Assembly (NCBI GenBank): GCA_022575985.1
Contig: JAKSXM010000036.1
Coordinates: forward strand, 124,001-188,000
DNA from: Anagrus nilaparvatae
Taxonomy: Eukaryota > Arthropoda > Insecta > Hymenoptera > Mymaridae
Reading direction: 5' to 3'
Length of the DNA: 64,000 nt
Positions 11,687-24,479 of this stretch are shown piece by piece; the stretch's first letter is position 1; each line of letters starts with the position of its first letter. Under the pieces are notes generated by a model. That model saw only the letters and a program-made list of their open reading frames with translations. It searched no databases and was not told the DNA's origin. Both the position numbers and the translations under genes were made by a program.

Positions 11687-12872
11687 CACTGAAAAAAAAT
11701 CCTATTTGAATCAAATAGATTCTATTTGGCTCAAATAGAAAATCTTCTTGATTTTTAACTCAAATAGATTTCTATTCTATCAAATTCTATTTGAGGTAAA
11801 GAATTCTATTTATTACAAGAAGAAACGTGTTTTGCTGATTTCTGTTAAGAAACCATAAGGTGTATTATTGACCCTAAAAGATTTTAGTTTCTCCTGGAAA
11901 ACCTTCGGAATAAAAATGAACCGTCTGAGGAAAAGTTGATATCCTCGAAGTAAAATTTTTCATTTTTCACTTCAGACTATTTTCCGATTTCCCAAGATGG
12001 CAGACGAAAAAACATCATGAACGGAACTTTCTACAATACCTGGGGGCTTAGGAGGTTGAGAAAAATGATTTTTTTAATGAAAATTTTTTATTTTTCACCC
12101 TAACGTATTTTCCGATTTTCCAAGATGGCGGATCAAAATATCAAGAATGGGACTTTCTACATTAGCTGAGGGTTTTGGAGGTTGAAAAAAACGATTTTTT
12201 AAATAAAATTTTCAATTTTTCACCCTAACGTATTTTCTGATTTTCCAAGATGGCGGAGCAAAAAGCATCAAAAAATGTAGAAAACATTTCCTGGGAGTTT
12301 TCGAGGTTGAAAAAAACGAATATTTTAAAGAAAATTTTCATTTTTTCCACCTTACGTATTTTCCGATTTTCCAAGATGGTGGACCAAAAAAAACATAAAA
12401 AAAGAAACTGTCAACATTACTTTAAATACATCTGTTGTAGAAACTAGTTCAATAGATTCAATTTACGTTTATTTAAGGATAAGAGGTCAAGAATACCTAA
12501 CAAACTTTGAAAATCGGAAAATACGTTCAGGTGAAAAATTGAAAAATTGAATTTAAAAAATCGTTTTTCTCAACCTCCAAAACCCTTAGGTAATATATAA
12601 AGTTCCATTCTTAATGTTTTTTGGTCTGCCATCTTGGAAAATCGGAAAATACATTAGGGTGAAAAATAAAAAATTTTCATTTGGTAACCCAGAACGGTAT
12701 TTTTCGTGAAAAATTTAAAATTTCTGTCAAGAAGATTTTCTATTTGTCTCAAATAGAATGCGTTATTTGAAACAAATAGAATATATTTAGTTTAAATAGA
12801 TTTCTATTTGATTCAAATAGAAATTAGTCAAGCAGATTTTCTATTTGAGACAAATAGATCTTTTTTTCAGTG
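11687..12872. mobile_element. Foldback element with TCTATTTGA arrays at its ends and ~127-bp internal units
   Basis: Ends are CACTGAAAAAAAATCC and GATCTTTTTTTCAGTG. Just inside each end lie repeated short palindromes TCTATTTGA..TCAAATAGA. The interior has four ~127-bp units carrying CCGATTTTCCAAGATGGCGG (about 11984, 12112, 12237 and 12363). Inverted units follow from about 12495 to 12700. No transposase is present. Confidence 0.7.
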
Positions 12873-14049
12873 GATGCCCGAAAATTATAATTTTTAAATT
12901 TTAATTATTTAATTTAATATGATTTAATATGGGAGAATTGATAATTTAATTTTGATTTAATGATTCTTTTAAAAATTATGCCCAGTACAGATCAATAAAA
13001 ACAAAAATAATAATATATATTTATTTTTTAGATTTTTTATTTTTAGGGCTTTAAAAAGACTTAATTATCCCAAAGCTAATACACTTTTTATACATATATG
13101 CATACATATTATATGCTAAAACTACCCAAAAAAAATTTCTTTTCATTTTTGACCACTTCCGGTTTCATTTTTAGAGGTTTGAATTTTTTGAACTGACCGA
13201 AAATCAAGTTACCATGATAAAATTCGCTAAAAAAATCGCTCTTTTTCCCAGAATATTAGCCTATTTGTGAGTTAATGTATGTTTTGAGGGTTTAGATATT
13301 TGATTTTTTTAAAAATCTGTAAAAAAGAAATTTTCGAGTATCACGAATATTTGGTCCAAATTAATATTTTTCAAAAATTTAGCTGTGGAAAAAGTAAACA
13401 AGAAGGAAAGTAAAGTTTTTAGTCAATATTTTTTACTTATTCTGTAAGTATGCAAAAACAAGATTCGAAAACAATTTAGTGATTTCTCCCATTTATTTAA
13501 CTGCATTTAGTTTAAAAGTTTTTTGATGTATTAAATTAATGACGAATATTAAAATAAATACAATCAGTTTTAGTGAAATTTAAGAAAAATAAGATTAAAA
13601 AAAATAAAAAGGACCTCCCATTATGAAAAAAAAAATGACAAGCTTAATTTGATAACTAACGAGATAACTAATTATCAATTTAATAACGATGTAATAAAAG
13701 TGAATTAAAAATATTTATTTAAGTATACAACAAGCGTATTTTTTTGACTATCTTTATTATTTTATATGTGATTGTAAATTTAAATTTTATTATTTTATAT
13801 TATAAAAAAAGGAACATCTAAAATGAATGTCCATAAGTTCTTCAATTTTTTACCTTTTTTTAAACTTGATTACAGCAATTACAAGACTTAATATTTTATT
13901 TATTTACTTTTTTATAAAACATAAAGTTTATGTATATATGAGAAGTTCTTCTTTAAATGGTAATGGTTTCCTGCCAACAAGGCAATTTTATTATAGAGTA
14001 TTAACCTGCATCACTGAAAAGTTTATTTATCCCGAAGAGAAGTTTGGTA
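12873..14049. other. AT-rich interval, no gene recognised
   Basis: The frame at 13827-14090 (+) is low-complexity and lacks a recognisable domain. No RNA gene was seen. Confidence 0.4.
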
Positions 14050-14420
14050 ATCGACTCACAAGGGGAGTTCATTACATTTGGAGAACTTAATTACACAAAA
14101 TAGATAAGTTTATAATTTTGAAAAAACATACCGACTACCCTTCATTCATGCTAAAGAGCCTCCTGGGCCTAAAAACGCAGATTAAATTATAAAATAGGTT
14201 TTTTTGGTAATTTTCAATATAACACTGCAACCTTGCAATTTAACCAAAACACTTCTGGTTATTCTCATTTTTTTATGAGTATTTATCACCTTTTGAACCT
14301 CTTAAACCGCATTTTTTTATCAGTAATTTTCTTGCTGTATAGTGAATAACCGAATGCTCGTTTTTGACCCAAAATGACCAATTTTTAAATTGCTGCCAAA
14401 ATTCAAATTTGAGATGAAAA
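14050..14420 (+). repeat. Dispersed repeat (CACCTTTT-AACC family), copy A
   Basis: It shares ordered blocks (agttcattac, acaaaa, aggcc, catttttttatgag, tcaccttttgaacctc, ttttttatcagtaattttc) with 55330-55690 and, reversed, with 36160-36420. A fourth partial match lies at 20990-21080. No coding capacity. Confidence 0.55.
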
Positions 14421-16555
14421 TCGATTTTACAGGCTTCAAAAATTTTCTAAAAGCTCCAAATTTTTTATTAATCTCTTTGAAATTATTTTTCTTATCTTAC
14501 ACACCTTTCTTGAATTAAATATTTTAGTTTAACAAAAATTACTACCAGCGTAAAAGGTAGAGTGAAATTGGTTTTTTACCTCTTCGAAAATTCTCCGCAT
14601 CGTCATTAATAAAGAAACACTCATATATAAAGCTTCAATCGCGTGATTTTAAAAATTTTGTTTTTATTTATTTTTTATAAACCTTTATACAAACCTAAAT
14701 TATAAATTACACATATACATATATTGTTTGTTTAACTTAAGTATATTTTATATATAAACACAATAAAAATAAAAAAGTAAAATTTCCAACAAGTTTACAA
14801 GTATAATTTTGATATTTAAATAATCTTTTTTTTTTATTTCAACTAATTATTATTTTTCTTTAACCATGTTATTTTATTAAATTAAATATAAGTGTATATT
14901 CACACATATAATAATAATAATAATACATAACTAATGAGTATATATATGGAAAAAAACGCCTATTTTTTTTGCCTCGTTACAATTTAAATACCCTTAAGGC
15001 AGTAATTGAGATATTCTTCTTTTGATTTTTGGTGTCATGAAACACAGACATCCCTTCAAGAAATTCTTCCTGTACTTTTTTTTTTATCTTATTATTTATT
15101 TTTTTTTACTTTATTTCTTTTCTTATTTTTTAACCCTCATTGAAGGCGTCACCCTGTCGTGGGCTTTAAAATATTTTTTTTTATTTTATTCGCCTTAGAT
15201 ATATACCAGACAGGATATTATTTGTTTTTTTTTCAACTTGTTGTTAAAAAAAAAAAAGAAGAAGAGAACGAATATTATAATCTACACCCTAAGTAAAGAA
15301 AAAATAAGACAGTATCAATTTTTATTATAATTATTATTATTATTAATAAAAAGTAGAAAATGATGGTGACAAAAAAAATAAAACTTAAAAACTTTAGTTA
15401 ACTTGGCTTTATAGTCAAAGTATAATTAATTCTGGATTAAATATATAAAAGAATAATAATAATGATAATAATAAAAAAAAAAGACTAAATTAAAGTTACG
15501 AAAGTTATTATGTTGTTTTAAAAGCTTTTTCCGATGATTGATCGTTTTTTCCCTTGATATTAACTATATGAGAATTTTATATGTATATAGTTCTTTGATT
15601 ACGTCAATTTATCGAACGTCTTGTTTTATATTATATAACTAATTATGTAGAAAATTATTATTATTATTAGAAGTTAAGTTTAGAAATTTTTAGGGTATAG
15701 CAAGGTGTTTATAGAAGAAGCAAACTTCGTGAAATGGTCGCTATTTCGCTTGACCTCTCAAAATATATTCGTCGGGTTACAGGGGGGTTTCAAATATCAA
15801 AAATATGAATTTTCAGCAAATATTTCTATCTGCCCAAGTTACGTTTGATCAAACTTTTTTAACATTTTTCAATTTATGCAGTCATTTTTTGAAAAGTTCT
15901 CTGGAATTATAATAAAAATATTTTTCCAATATAGGTCCTTAGTAAAATTCTTCACGGAAACCATTCTTCTGGCGTTAATTTTTCGGAAAAATCAACGTAC
16001 AACAAATTATAAAAAAAGAGTACCATCCGCAATATTTCCTGCTCTGTAACTGGAACTGAAGTATTTTTAGAAATACGTTTTCAGATTACTTTTTTAGCTT
16101 TTTTTCAACGTTTGTAATTTTGGCCAATTATTTTCTAGAGAGAATTGTACTACCTCTCGCGCAAGCTACTTTTTTAAGATTTTGTTTTTCATTGAATTTT
16201 CCAAATTTCCAGGAGTTTTTTCGAAAAACTAATGTCAGGAATGGCTTTAGCAGGAAATTTTACTTGCTGTTTTACTAGAAAAATATTTTTAAAGCTTATA
16301 TGCATATGTTTTCTGCAAGTTTTTTCCAAGGGGTTTTCCGAGATTTCTTCAAAAAATAACTAGAGAAATTGATAAATACTGAAAACTTTGATTGGGCATA
16401 AATCAGGCAGTTTGAAACCCAGGAAACTTAGATTTTCGAAAAGTTCTCATATTTGATATATGAACCCTTTCCACACCCCTCTTATAAACTTCAAGAATAA
16501 GTTGAAATATTTTCCTGATTTGCTAATATTCTTTATGAATAAGAATTAATAAGCT
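14421..16555. other. AT-rich interval, no gene recognised
   Basis: Poly-T and trinucleotide tracts (ATT/AAT near 15330 and 15655) dominate, with nothing coding. The 15700-16450 part has slightly mixed composition but no open frame of note. Confidence 0.4.
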
Positions 16556-16751
16556 TAACACGTTGGCTGCGTTTTGATTTTTTTGTTGTTCCTACCATGG
16601 TTCGTTTTGCTTTCTGCTTTTAATTTTCAATACTTTACAAAAAATAATTGATCAAACTGTGTTTTTTAACGTCTATTTATATTTCCCGTAAGAAAACAGC
16701 ATGGACGTATTGAGCCCATGCCGCACCCAATTAACGCAGCGGTAATGTTAA
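16556..16751. mobile_element. Possible short TTAA-ended MITE
   Basis: It starts TTAACACGTTGGCTGCG and ends CGCAGCGGTAATGTTAA, an imperfect inverted pair with TTAA at both ends. Length is 196 bp. A piggyBac-type derivative is likely but the match is imperfect. Confidence 0.4.
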
Positions 16752-18282
16752 TGAAAAAAAGTGTACAGTTTCTTAATTACAAAAATTTTAAGTATGTCAG
16801 ATCCAAAAAATTAAATAATTCATATTCTTAAATCTAGAATTCTCATGTAAAAAATTAGGCTTTAGGTTAAAAAAAAATACACACACACACGCACCTACAT
16901 ACTATATTACCATAATTCCTTTTTTTTTTTGAAAATCGTTTTTTAGAATCTAAGGATCTCAAAATATACTTATAAGCAAAAAAAAAAATTGAAAACAAAT
17001 TTTTGTCTCTAATAGTTGTTTCTTTTGAGTTTATAATGGTTCCTGCTACTGATAGAAAAAAGCCGCCTATGTAGCTTAAAAAGCTAATCCTTGGCAACAG
17101 AATGAATAAACTTTTTTGTAAAGTAAAGTAAGTACTAAGTGAATACCAAGGAGTAGCTTTTTAAGCTCCATAGACGGCCTTTTAGTATTTTAAATATTAA
17201 ATACTACCTACCAATTCGAGAACAATTTGATTAACTGAATCTTATGACCTTTTATGTATGGGCTTAAAGTAGTCATGAAAGTTTTGTTAAAAATCTTACA
17301 AATTGCATAAGGCCTATAATATATGAAAAGTATATTTTATTATACTTAGTAGGTACCTCAGTGCCATGGTACAAAGTTTTAATTTCATTTGCAACAGAGA
17401 AAAAAAAATTAGTTGTCATACAACCACTGCGAACCGATGTACCAGTTACGGTAACCAATTTTTTCGTCAATTTAGTTACCAAAAGATTATTATTTTTAAT
17501 TTATCAGTTATAAAACTTGTCCTTTTCTTGATTTTTTAATTAATAGAATTTTAAAAAGCCTTTTTCAAACTGCTTTGTTTTCCCCTACATTAAATATACT
17601 TAAAAGCTTAATTATATCGTAATGAAGAATTCATTTAAAAAAAATATTAAAAAGAAAAAAGATAATTATTAAAACAGCTCTATTTAAACAATAATACTAA
17701 AAAAAGGCCTTAAAAAAATACGTTAACAACAACATTTGCACCCTTCAATTACAAACAATTCTTATTCTTATTATTTTTTTTAATTTTATTTTAATGTAAA
17801 GAAAATGTTCAATTTTCTCGCTCGTTATACATTTTAAAACAGAATTAAAAAAAAAAAAATCTTTATATAATTTTCGCACTCACTAACGTTTCCTTTTTTA
17901 TATATTTTGTTCCATCCCTTCTATAAAGCAAGCAGTTATTTTAGTTGAATTTTTTTTTTTACTTAGTTGATCTTTTATATATACTTTGCCTTTTTTATTT
18001 TAACACCCTAATATAATATCCTTGCCAATGAGTTTTAAGAAGCATTGTTGTATTATTTATTTAATGATAATTATTATTTTCATAAATTTAGACTTTATAT
18101 TAAATAAAATTCTTTTGTTTTTATACTATATTATGCTTATTTTTTATTTTACTCAGATTTTTTTTTTTTTCAACTACTTTTTTTTATTGTTCTTTTATTA
18201 TTTATTTATTTTTAATTATCATTGTTAAATTCATGATTTTTTTGTATACAAAATATATAACGAGTTTGCGTTTTTAAAAACA
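16752..18282. other. AT-rich interval, no gene recognised
   Basis: Short open frames at 16867-17097 (-), 17273-17482 (-) and 18022-18228 (+) are low-complexity or biased by poly-T. None resembles a known family. Confidence 0.4.
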
Positions 18283-18457
18283 TAACTTGTATGAAACATG
18301 TTTATAATGACTACTTATTTATTATAAATATTAGTCCCTAAATGGAAATTATTTTAAGTCCCATTTGACCCCATCCTGAATAGTGATAATTTAACATCTC
18401 ATAATTGATTGCCATGCTTTCTGGGGTACTCCTCTTTTTAAACATGTTCCATGTTAA
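18283..18457 (+). repeat. CATGGAACATG-family repeat, short copy
   Basis: It contains GAAACATGTTTATAATG, then 'agtccctaaatggaaattattttaagtcccatttgacccc', and ends AAACATGTTCCATGTTAA. The middle is deleted relative to 21846-22529. Confidence 0.65.
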
Positions 18458-20646
18458 AAATATTAATTTTTAAAGTTTTAAACATTTTTTTTTTTAAATA
18501 AAGTTATTTATCATCGTCACATTGTTACATCTATTGAATTAAGTTATTGAATCATTTGAACTTATTTGGGATTAATCAGGACGATTGGAACACTATAATT
18601 TGAAAGATGGAGAGATTGCGTTAGGATCTAACTACGCTTGATTTTTTCTGGAAAACTCAATTCAATTACTTTATTTTTTATGGCTAAGGTCCAGTTATTG
18701 GTTCTTTACCGTATAAGCTAATAAGCCAGCATAATTAGGGTTTAGAAATATAAGGTCTATTAATTTTCCCAGATAAATCTCCCCTGTTCAGTAACTGATA
18801 TTTAACTAACTTAAATAACGTTTTTACTCTAAATATCTGGAGCCAGGATGGACTTGAGATATTGTCGAAATAAATTTTCGAATTCGATATGTTTTTATTC
18901 ATTTAGAAAAATTAGTTACTTGTGTCTTTAGAACAATAGTATCTTTTATCCTCTTATTTAAAAGAGATTCTGATTTTTATTTCAGAGACTCAGTTTAATA
19001 AACCCATGTATCATAAGTTATAATTTATATTTAAAATTATTTTAATAAATTTAGTAACGCTGATATAACATGATGTTTATTAAAAAAGATTTTGTAAAAT
19101 GTTAACAGAGAATCGCTAACAAATTTTATGACTTAGAACTACAAAATAGTAGCCTATCGTGTTTGAACCCTATAAAATTGATAACTATCAAAAATGTTTT
19201 AGTTAATAAACATTCTTTCCTTTTTCTCTTTCCTTCTCTCTCCATCTATCTTTTTCTTTCTTTTCTATATGAGAAAATTTCATAAATATTGAATATAAAA
19301 TGTTTTTAATATGTCGAGGTTATTAAATCTGCATTTTTAGTTTAAAAAATTTTTTTTAGTAGAAACTAATATGTTGCCAATTCACACTTTTCTGTTACTC
19401 TTGATTTTTGAAAAAAATTTTTCACATTTTAAAATTACACTTTGCTTTTAAAAAATGAATTTTTGGCTTCATAAAGTAATGTAATGTAATGTAATAAAGT
19501 TACATAAAGTAAATTTTTGTATTTTTCATTTTTATATTGTAATTTTAAATTTAAATATGAATATTTAATAAGTTTTGTCCAGCAAAATTTTTACAATAAA
19601 TTTTTAAAAATTGCTCATATATATTATAGATATACTTCTGTATATATTCCCCGGAAGCAAACTAGCGCGTCTGAGCGTCCCTAAAGACAAGAATTTCATG
19701 TAAATTTATAATAAACGTCTAATTATCTAAATTACACCGTTTTTTATTGTATATAAATAGTGTAAAATATACATAATTATAATAATATACTTACATATAT
19801 ATATATATTTTATAAATATGATAAAAAAGGATAAAAATAAAATTTTTGTATTTTAAAGAAACAAGAGGCTCGTGTAATATACTTTTTATGGCAAAATATT
19901 TCCGGAAGACATACATCTGCTAAAATAAAACATGTTTTAAAGTAAAATACATATTAGTTCGAAATTTTCAAAAGCTGTTTATTTTTATGATATCAGGCTT
20001 ATTTGTTTTACTCGTGTATCTTAGTTAATTGTTAATATCATAAAATAATTTAATCACCAAAATTTAAAAAAATTTTTTTTATGGACCTATAAAGGCATGG
20101 ATAAAGTGTAATAACTATTTATGCCTTAAAATTGATACAAGAGTCTCTCGTTTTAACGCGGTTCGATCTAATTTTTTAAAAAATTTTTTAATACTTTAAA
20201 ATAATACTGTGTCAATTTAGTAACTGTAATTTGTTCTGAATAAATAAATAAAAAAACTAGGTTAAAATTTGTTGTATCTATAAAATTTTTATTTGAAAAT
20301 TATCAAAATTAAAACTATCCAAGTTTAGCTACCTTGAATGCTAGCTACAGAAACCTATGACCCCAAATTGTACCGCCAAAAGAGAATCGAAGATAAGAAT
20401 ATGAAGAGACCATGAAAGCTTTTGTTAGTTCATCTAGAGAAATTGGTGAAGAATGAATTTAAGTTGCAAAAATCTGAGGTATTTTAAAGCGGTCAAAATT
20501 AATGTAAATTTATATGAGAATGTGTTAGGATATGCTGAGACGTCTCAGTTAACGGATTTTTTTTTTATATGTAATTTCCATCTAAATTTTTGTACTATAT
20601 TATTTCGCAAATATCATACGCTGTAAATAAGCTATATATTTACCAC
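18458..20646. other. AT-rich interval, no gene recognised
   Basis: It contains CT-rich (about 19215-19265) and AATGT (about 19482-19497) simple tracts and some mixed-composition sequence at 18500-19000 and 20340-20560. No supported coding frame was found on either strand. Confidence 0.4.
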
Positions 20647-20775
20647 ACAGTAAAAAATTATGTACACAATATTACCTTATAGGTTAGTAAATTTACTATT
20701 TAATGTAGTAACACTACTATTAAATAGTAACTTTACTATTAACTTGTAGTAATATTATGTACATAATTTTTTACC
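20647..20775. repeat. Small palindromic repeat (hairpin MITE-like)
   Basis: CAGTAAAAAATTATGTACAC at the left is mirrored by TATGTACATAATTTTTTACC at the right, around repeated 'tagtaa' blocks. About 129 bp, without coding sequence. Confidence 0.55.
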
Positions 20776-21845
20776 AATTAGGAATCATCCATTAGGAATC
20801 TAATACATTATTCCACACAAGAAAAAAGCCGTAATATTAAAACTGCAGGCGAATTCGCGATTAATAATGATCCATTTATGATCAAAGGTCTGAATTTCAA
20901 ACGCAATTGTGAATTGGCAATTTGAACCTCTGAGAATTTATTCAAGGATAACCTTAATAGAACCAAACAATTTCATACACCAAATCACAAACTAAAGTTA
21001 TAGATTAGTTTATGCTGTTGAAAAAACATCCTCGATGCCCTCCATTAATTCTAACAGGCCGCTTGGACCTACAAAACTAGGGCTCCATATTAACAATAAA
21101 ATATATAATATTTATTTACAGCCAGAAAATTTGGTTATACACAATAATAATGTGTACGAACAAATAATTTTTAAAATATACAGTAATTAATATGTAGTAA
21201 TAACAATTTAAGTTATAAGTAAAATTAGTAATAACACGCGTATATTTTTTAAAATTAAAATTATTGCTCACAAAGTATATTTAATAATAAATACTGTTTA
21301 ATCGCAACTGCATCAAATGACAAATTAGGGATCAATAGTCAATAAATATTTATAAATTGGGTTTTTAAAATTGTTAATAGATAGTAAAAATCTTATGTTA
21401 GAAAGAATAGTATTCCAAAATTGCTCCATAAAATTGAAATGAATCTCGAGATATACTAAGGCATATTAGAAAAGATCTTCACAATATTCTTGACTCTTTT
21501 CAGGCTGGCTTTCAGAAACACCATAGCACCAACTTTCTGCTCACAAATTTAACTGATGATAATTGTCAGGAATTTTATTTAAATCTTATCACCATACTAC
21601 TTAGGCTTGATCTGTCCAAAACTTCTGATAGGGTTTCTCAACGGATTCTTTTGGAAAAACTTAAGGTCAATGGTTTTTTTCCCAAAGTAATTGGATGATT
21701 TTTAGAGTATATCTCAAACCAAACCCAGTCAGTCATATTAGAAAATAAGTCTTCTTCTACTCTTAAGATTATCAGCGGGGTTTCACAAGGCTCAGACTTG
21801 GGCCCCCAACTTTTTCTCATTTACATGAATGCCCTGGGTCAAAAA

Positions 21846-22529
21846 ACTTTTAACCGGTTTGTGTAAACACAACCTAAATGCATGGAACATGTTTACTTCC
21901 AGCTGAGGATTAGGTATAATACAAATGTTACTCAACATTACAATACAATTTTATAATTTTATAATTTTTAATTATCTTGTATAAATATTTTTTATTTTTC
22001 AGTATTAATAAGTTGCTCGACTACGCAACATAGACATGAATATTGTTTAAAGTGTTTTAAAGATAATTTTATTTTAACTTTCTCATTAATTGAGATAAAC
22101 CTGAAGATGAAAAGTTAACTTTTCGAAACGCGTCGTTTTGTTATAAAATGACTTAATTGTAAAAAGAAGGAAAAATAAAAAATATTTATAAAAAATATTA
22201 GTGTTTTAATTTTGTAATTATCACCTTGCTAGCTGTTAAGATTCTAAATCCAAACTATTTGGATTCCCTAAACCTGAATTATTTCAAGTCCCTGAATCGA
22301 TATTATTCTAAGTCCATAAATCTGTATTATCCTAAGCCCAGATTTTTCAAAGTCTCCTAATTATTTTAAGTCTCATTTGACCCCCCCCCCTTAAATAGGA
22401 CAAATTTGACCTCCCCCCCTTAAATAGGACAAATTTGACCCCCCCCCCTTAAATAGGACAAAATTGACCCTCCCCCTTAATTTTCAAGTTCTGAAGTACC
22501 CCCTCCCTATAAACATGTTCCATGTTAAA
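21846..22529 (+). mobile_element. CATGGAACATG-family element inserted in the LINE
   Basis: It lies between LINE codons, so both borders are known to within a few A residues: ACTTTTAACCGGTTTGTG at the left and AAACATGTTCCATGTTAA at the right. An inner inverted pair (CATGGAACATGTTTAC / ATAAACATGTTCCATG) sits near both ends. The interior has degenerate 'aagtccctaaatcgatattattcta' units and three C-runs with 'cttaaataggacaaatttgacc'. It is about 684 bp and non-coding. The superfamily is unknown to me. Confidence 0.75.
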
Positions 22530-22788
22530 ATCTCATACACTGAGAGACTGATGTTCGCAAACGACCTCCAAATATATCTTCAAGTCCCTTACAAAGATTT
22601 AAAACTTGGTGTTTCCCTTCTTGAAAATGATATTAATGAAATTGAAAATTGGTGCCTTGCAAACAATTTCAAAATCAACACAGAAAAGACATAGAAAAAA
22701 TTTTATATTTTTTGGTAAAAAAGCTTCCACTTTACACGACACAAATTACACACACAATACCTTTTTCTACATTGGTGGTGCTCAAATC

Positions 22789-23950
22789 TAGACCTGTTAC
22801 GAGAACGAGGCGAGGCGAGATTCAACAAAATTTAACGATACCGAGAACGAGGAGGGATTCTATCTTGCCTGAATGAAAAAACATTCGCCTCGTTCTCATC
22901 TCGCCTCGCCTCGTTCTCGGCCGAGAATTCCTCGTTTATAAACGAGGTGGTTGCTAAAAAAAATTCTTTAAACAAATTTAAAGGAAAACTTATTTATTAT
23001 TTTAATAAGATAATTTTTAATTTATCAATGAATTACATAAAATATTTAATTTATTATAACACATAAACATTTATAAACTATATTACCCACATAAAGAATC
23101 AGGATTAAATCCACATATTTCTGTGACAAGATCAGACTTAGACCTTAAATCATTAAGGTTATCAAAAAATGTATTATTACTAGATGCGTTGTCTACTGTG
23201 ATACCGCCAATTTTTTTTAATAAATTAAATTTTTTAAAGTTTGAAGAAAAAGTTTACTCATATCAGACCCAGAATATTGTTTTTTGGCTGGAATTAAATA
23301 CAGTGCAATTGATTTCAACTGCCAATTTTTATCTATATAATGCCCAGTTAATCCATAATAATGATCAAGATTTCTAGATGACCATCCATCAAAAGTAAAA
23401 CTCAACCTTTATCATTTTTACCACAAGTCAAACAAAAACCATATTTTATGTTTTCAATATACGAAATTTAAAAATAACTGGTATATATACTTCTGCCTTT
23501 TGGAGAAGATATTTCTTGTGAAACAATATTTTCAGCAACTGTTTTTTGTTTTTGTTAACAGCATCCACATTTTCTGAACATGAATTTCGGCGTTTCATTC
23601 TTAATTTAATATTATAAAACTAATAAATAATCGTATTATGAAATACTAAAACTTATATAAAATAAAATTTATAACGAAACTATAGTAAATAATCAAAACA
23701 TTCTTCTCCGAATCACATAAACAATATAAACACGTGTACCAAAACAAAATTTCTGCTTTAACGGCTTATGCTTGTTGCGATCCTGTAGGCGTAATTTTTA
23801 AAAATTTACGAGGCAAAACGAGGCGAGGCGAGGCGAGAACAAGGTTTTGGAAATTTGAATCTCGGTCTCGCCTCGGTTTAACGAGGTTTTAAAATTTTCA
23901 ATCTCGCCTCGTATCAAACGAGGTTGCCTCGGTACCTCGTAACAGGTCTA
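22789..23950 (-). mobile_element. hAT element with perfect 8-bp target duplication
   Basis: Terminal repeats are TAGACCTGTTACGAG and CTCGTAACAGGTCTA, flanked by CTCAAATC on both sides (22781-22788 and 23951-23958). Subterminal regions are filled with CGAGGCGAG / CTCGCCTCG motifs, likely transposase-binding sites. The minus strand encodes a transposase remnant. At 1162 bp it is an internal-deletion derivative of the family also found at 5251-6259. Confidence 0.9.
23110..23405 (-). pseudogene. hAT transposase fragment
   Basis: The minus-strand frame gives SFTFDGWSSRNLDHYYGLTG, then HYIDKNWQLKSIALYLIPA. After a short frame break it continues NNTFFDNLND near 23160. This is the central catalytic part of a hAT transposase (T-x-D-x-W-S-S, then the second acidic residue). 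The N-terminal BED finger and C-terminal dimerisation part are absent. Confidence 0.85.
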
Positions 23951-24479
23951 CTCAAATCCAATTACCTATAACGGTAAAAAACCTTGTCTTCTAGATTGAT
24001 AATGACATGAAATGGCGGTCTAACATAAACCATATTATAAAATCAGTAAACTTATATTGTCTTATACGGATTGAGACATTTCAAGCACTTAATCAACGGT
24101 ACCCTCCGCAAGGTGATGCTCACTGTTCTCATTTTTCCACTTCTTGACTCAGGTGTTTTCCCAATGGGTAACCTACCCAAACATCAATACTCTCGCCTAG
24201 AAAAATTACTAAATTCCTCTGCCAGGGATGTATGTGACATCAGATTTCCTTCAAGAACTTTCCCTGTCAGAATCATACTTGGTTGGCTAAATGTTAAATT
24301 TTGCGTTAAATACCTCAGTGATGTTCATATTTATATTGTTCTAAACATTGGGAAATCCGACTACCTGAAATAAGAGCAGTAAAAATCTACATCCCCCCAA
24401 GAAATTTTTACACGAAAAATGACCTCATTTAGTCGTGAATGCATATAAATCATATTTACAACAATCTTTAATATTTAAC

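Larger units (their letters stand above)
21435..24373 (+). pseudogene. Non-LTR retrotransposon (Jockey/CR1-like) relic, interrupted by two insertions
   Basis: Three segments are colinear parts of one reverse-transcriptase ORF: 21435-21845, 22530-22788 and 23951-24373. Segment 1 gives DSFQAGFRKHHSTN, then LDLSKTSDRVS and ISGVSQGSDLGPQLFLIYMNAL. Segment 2 gives RLMFANDLQIY, where the catalytic YADD box has become FAND, then ENWCLANNFKIN. Segment 3 continues KWRSNINHIIKSVNLYCL and the C-terminal region. Removing the inserted elements restores frame at both junctions (LGQK|ISYTERL and GGAQI|QLPITV). Several stops and frameshifts make it dead. No upstream endonuclease domain was found. Confidence 0.85.

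Noticed and set aside
21846..22529. CATGGAACATG element as a Helitron or piggyBac derivative
   Set aside because: It lacks the TC start and CTRR end of Helitrons, and TTAA is not present at the left border in most copies.
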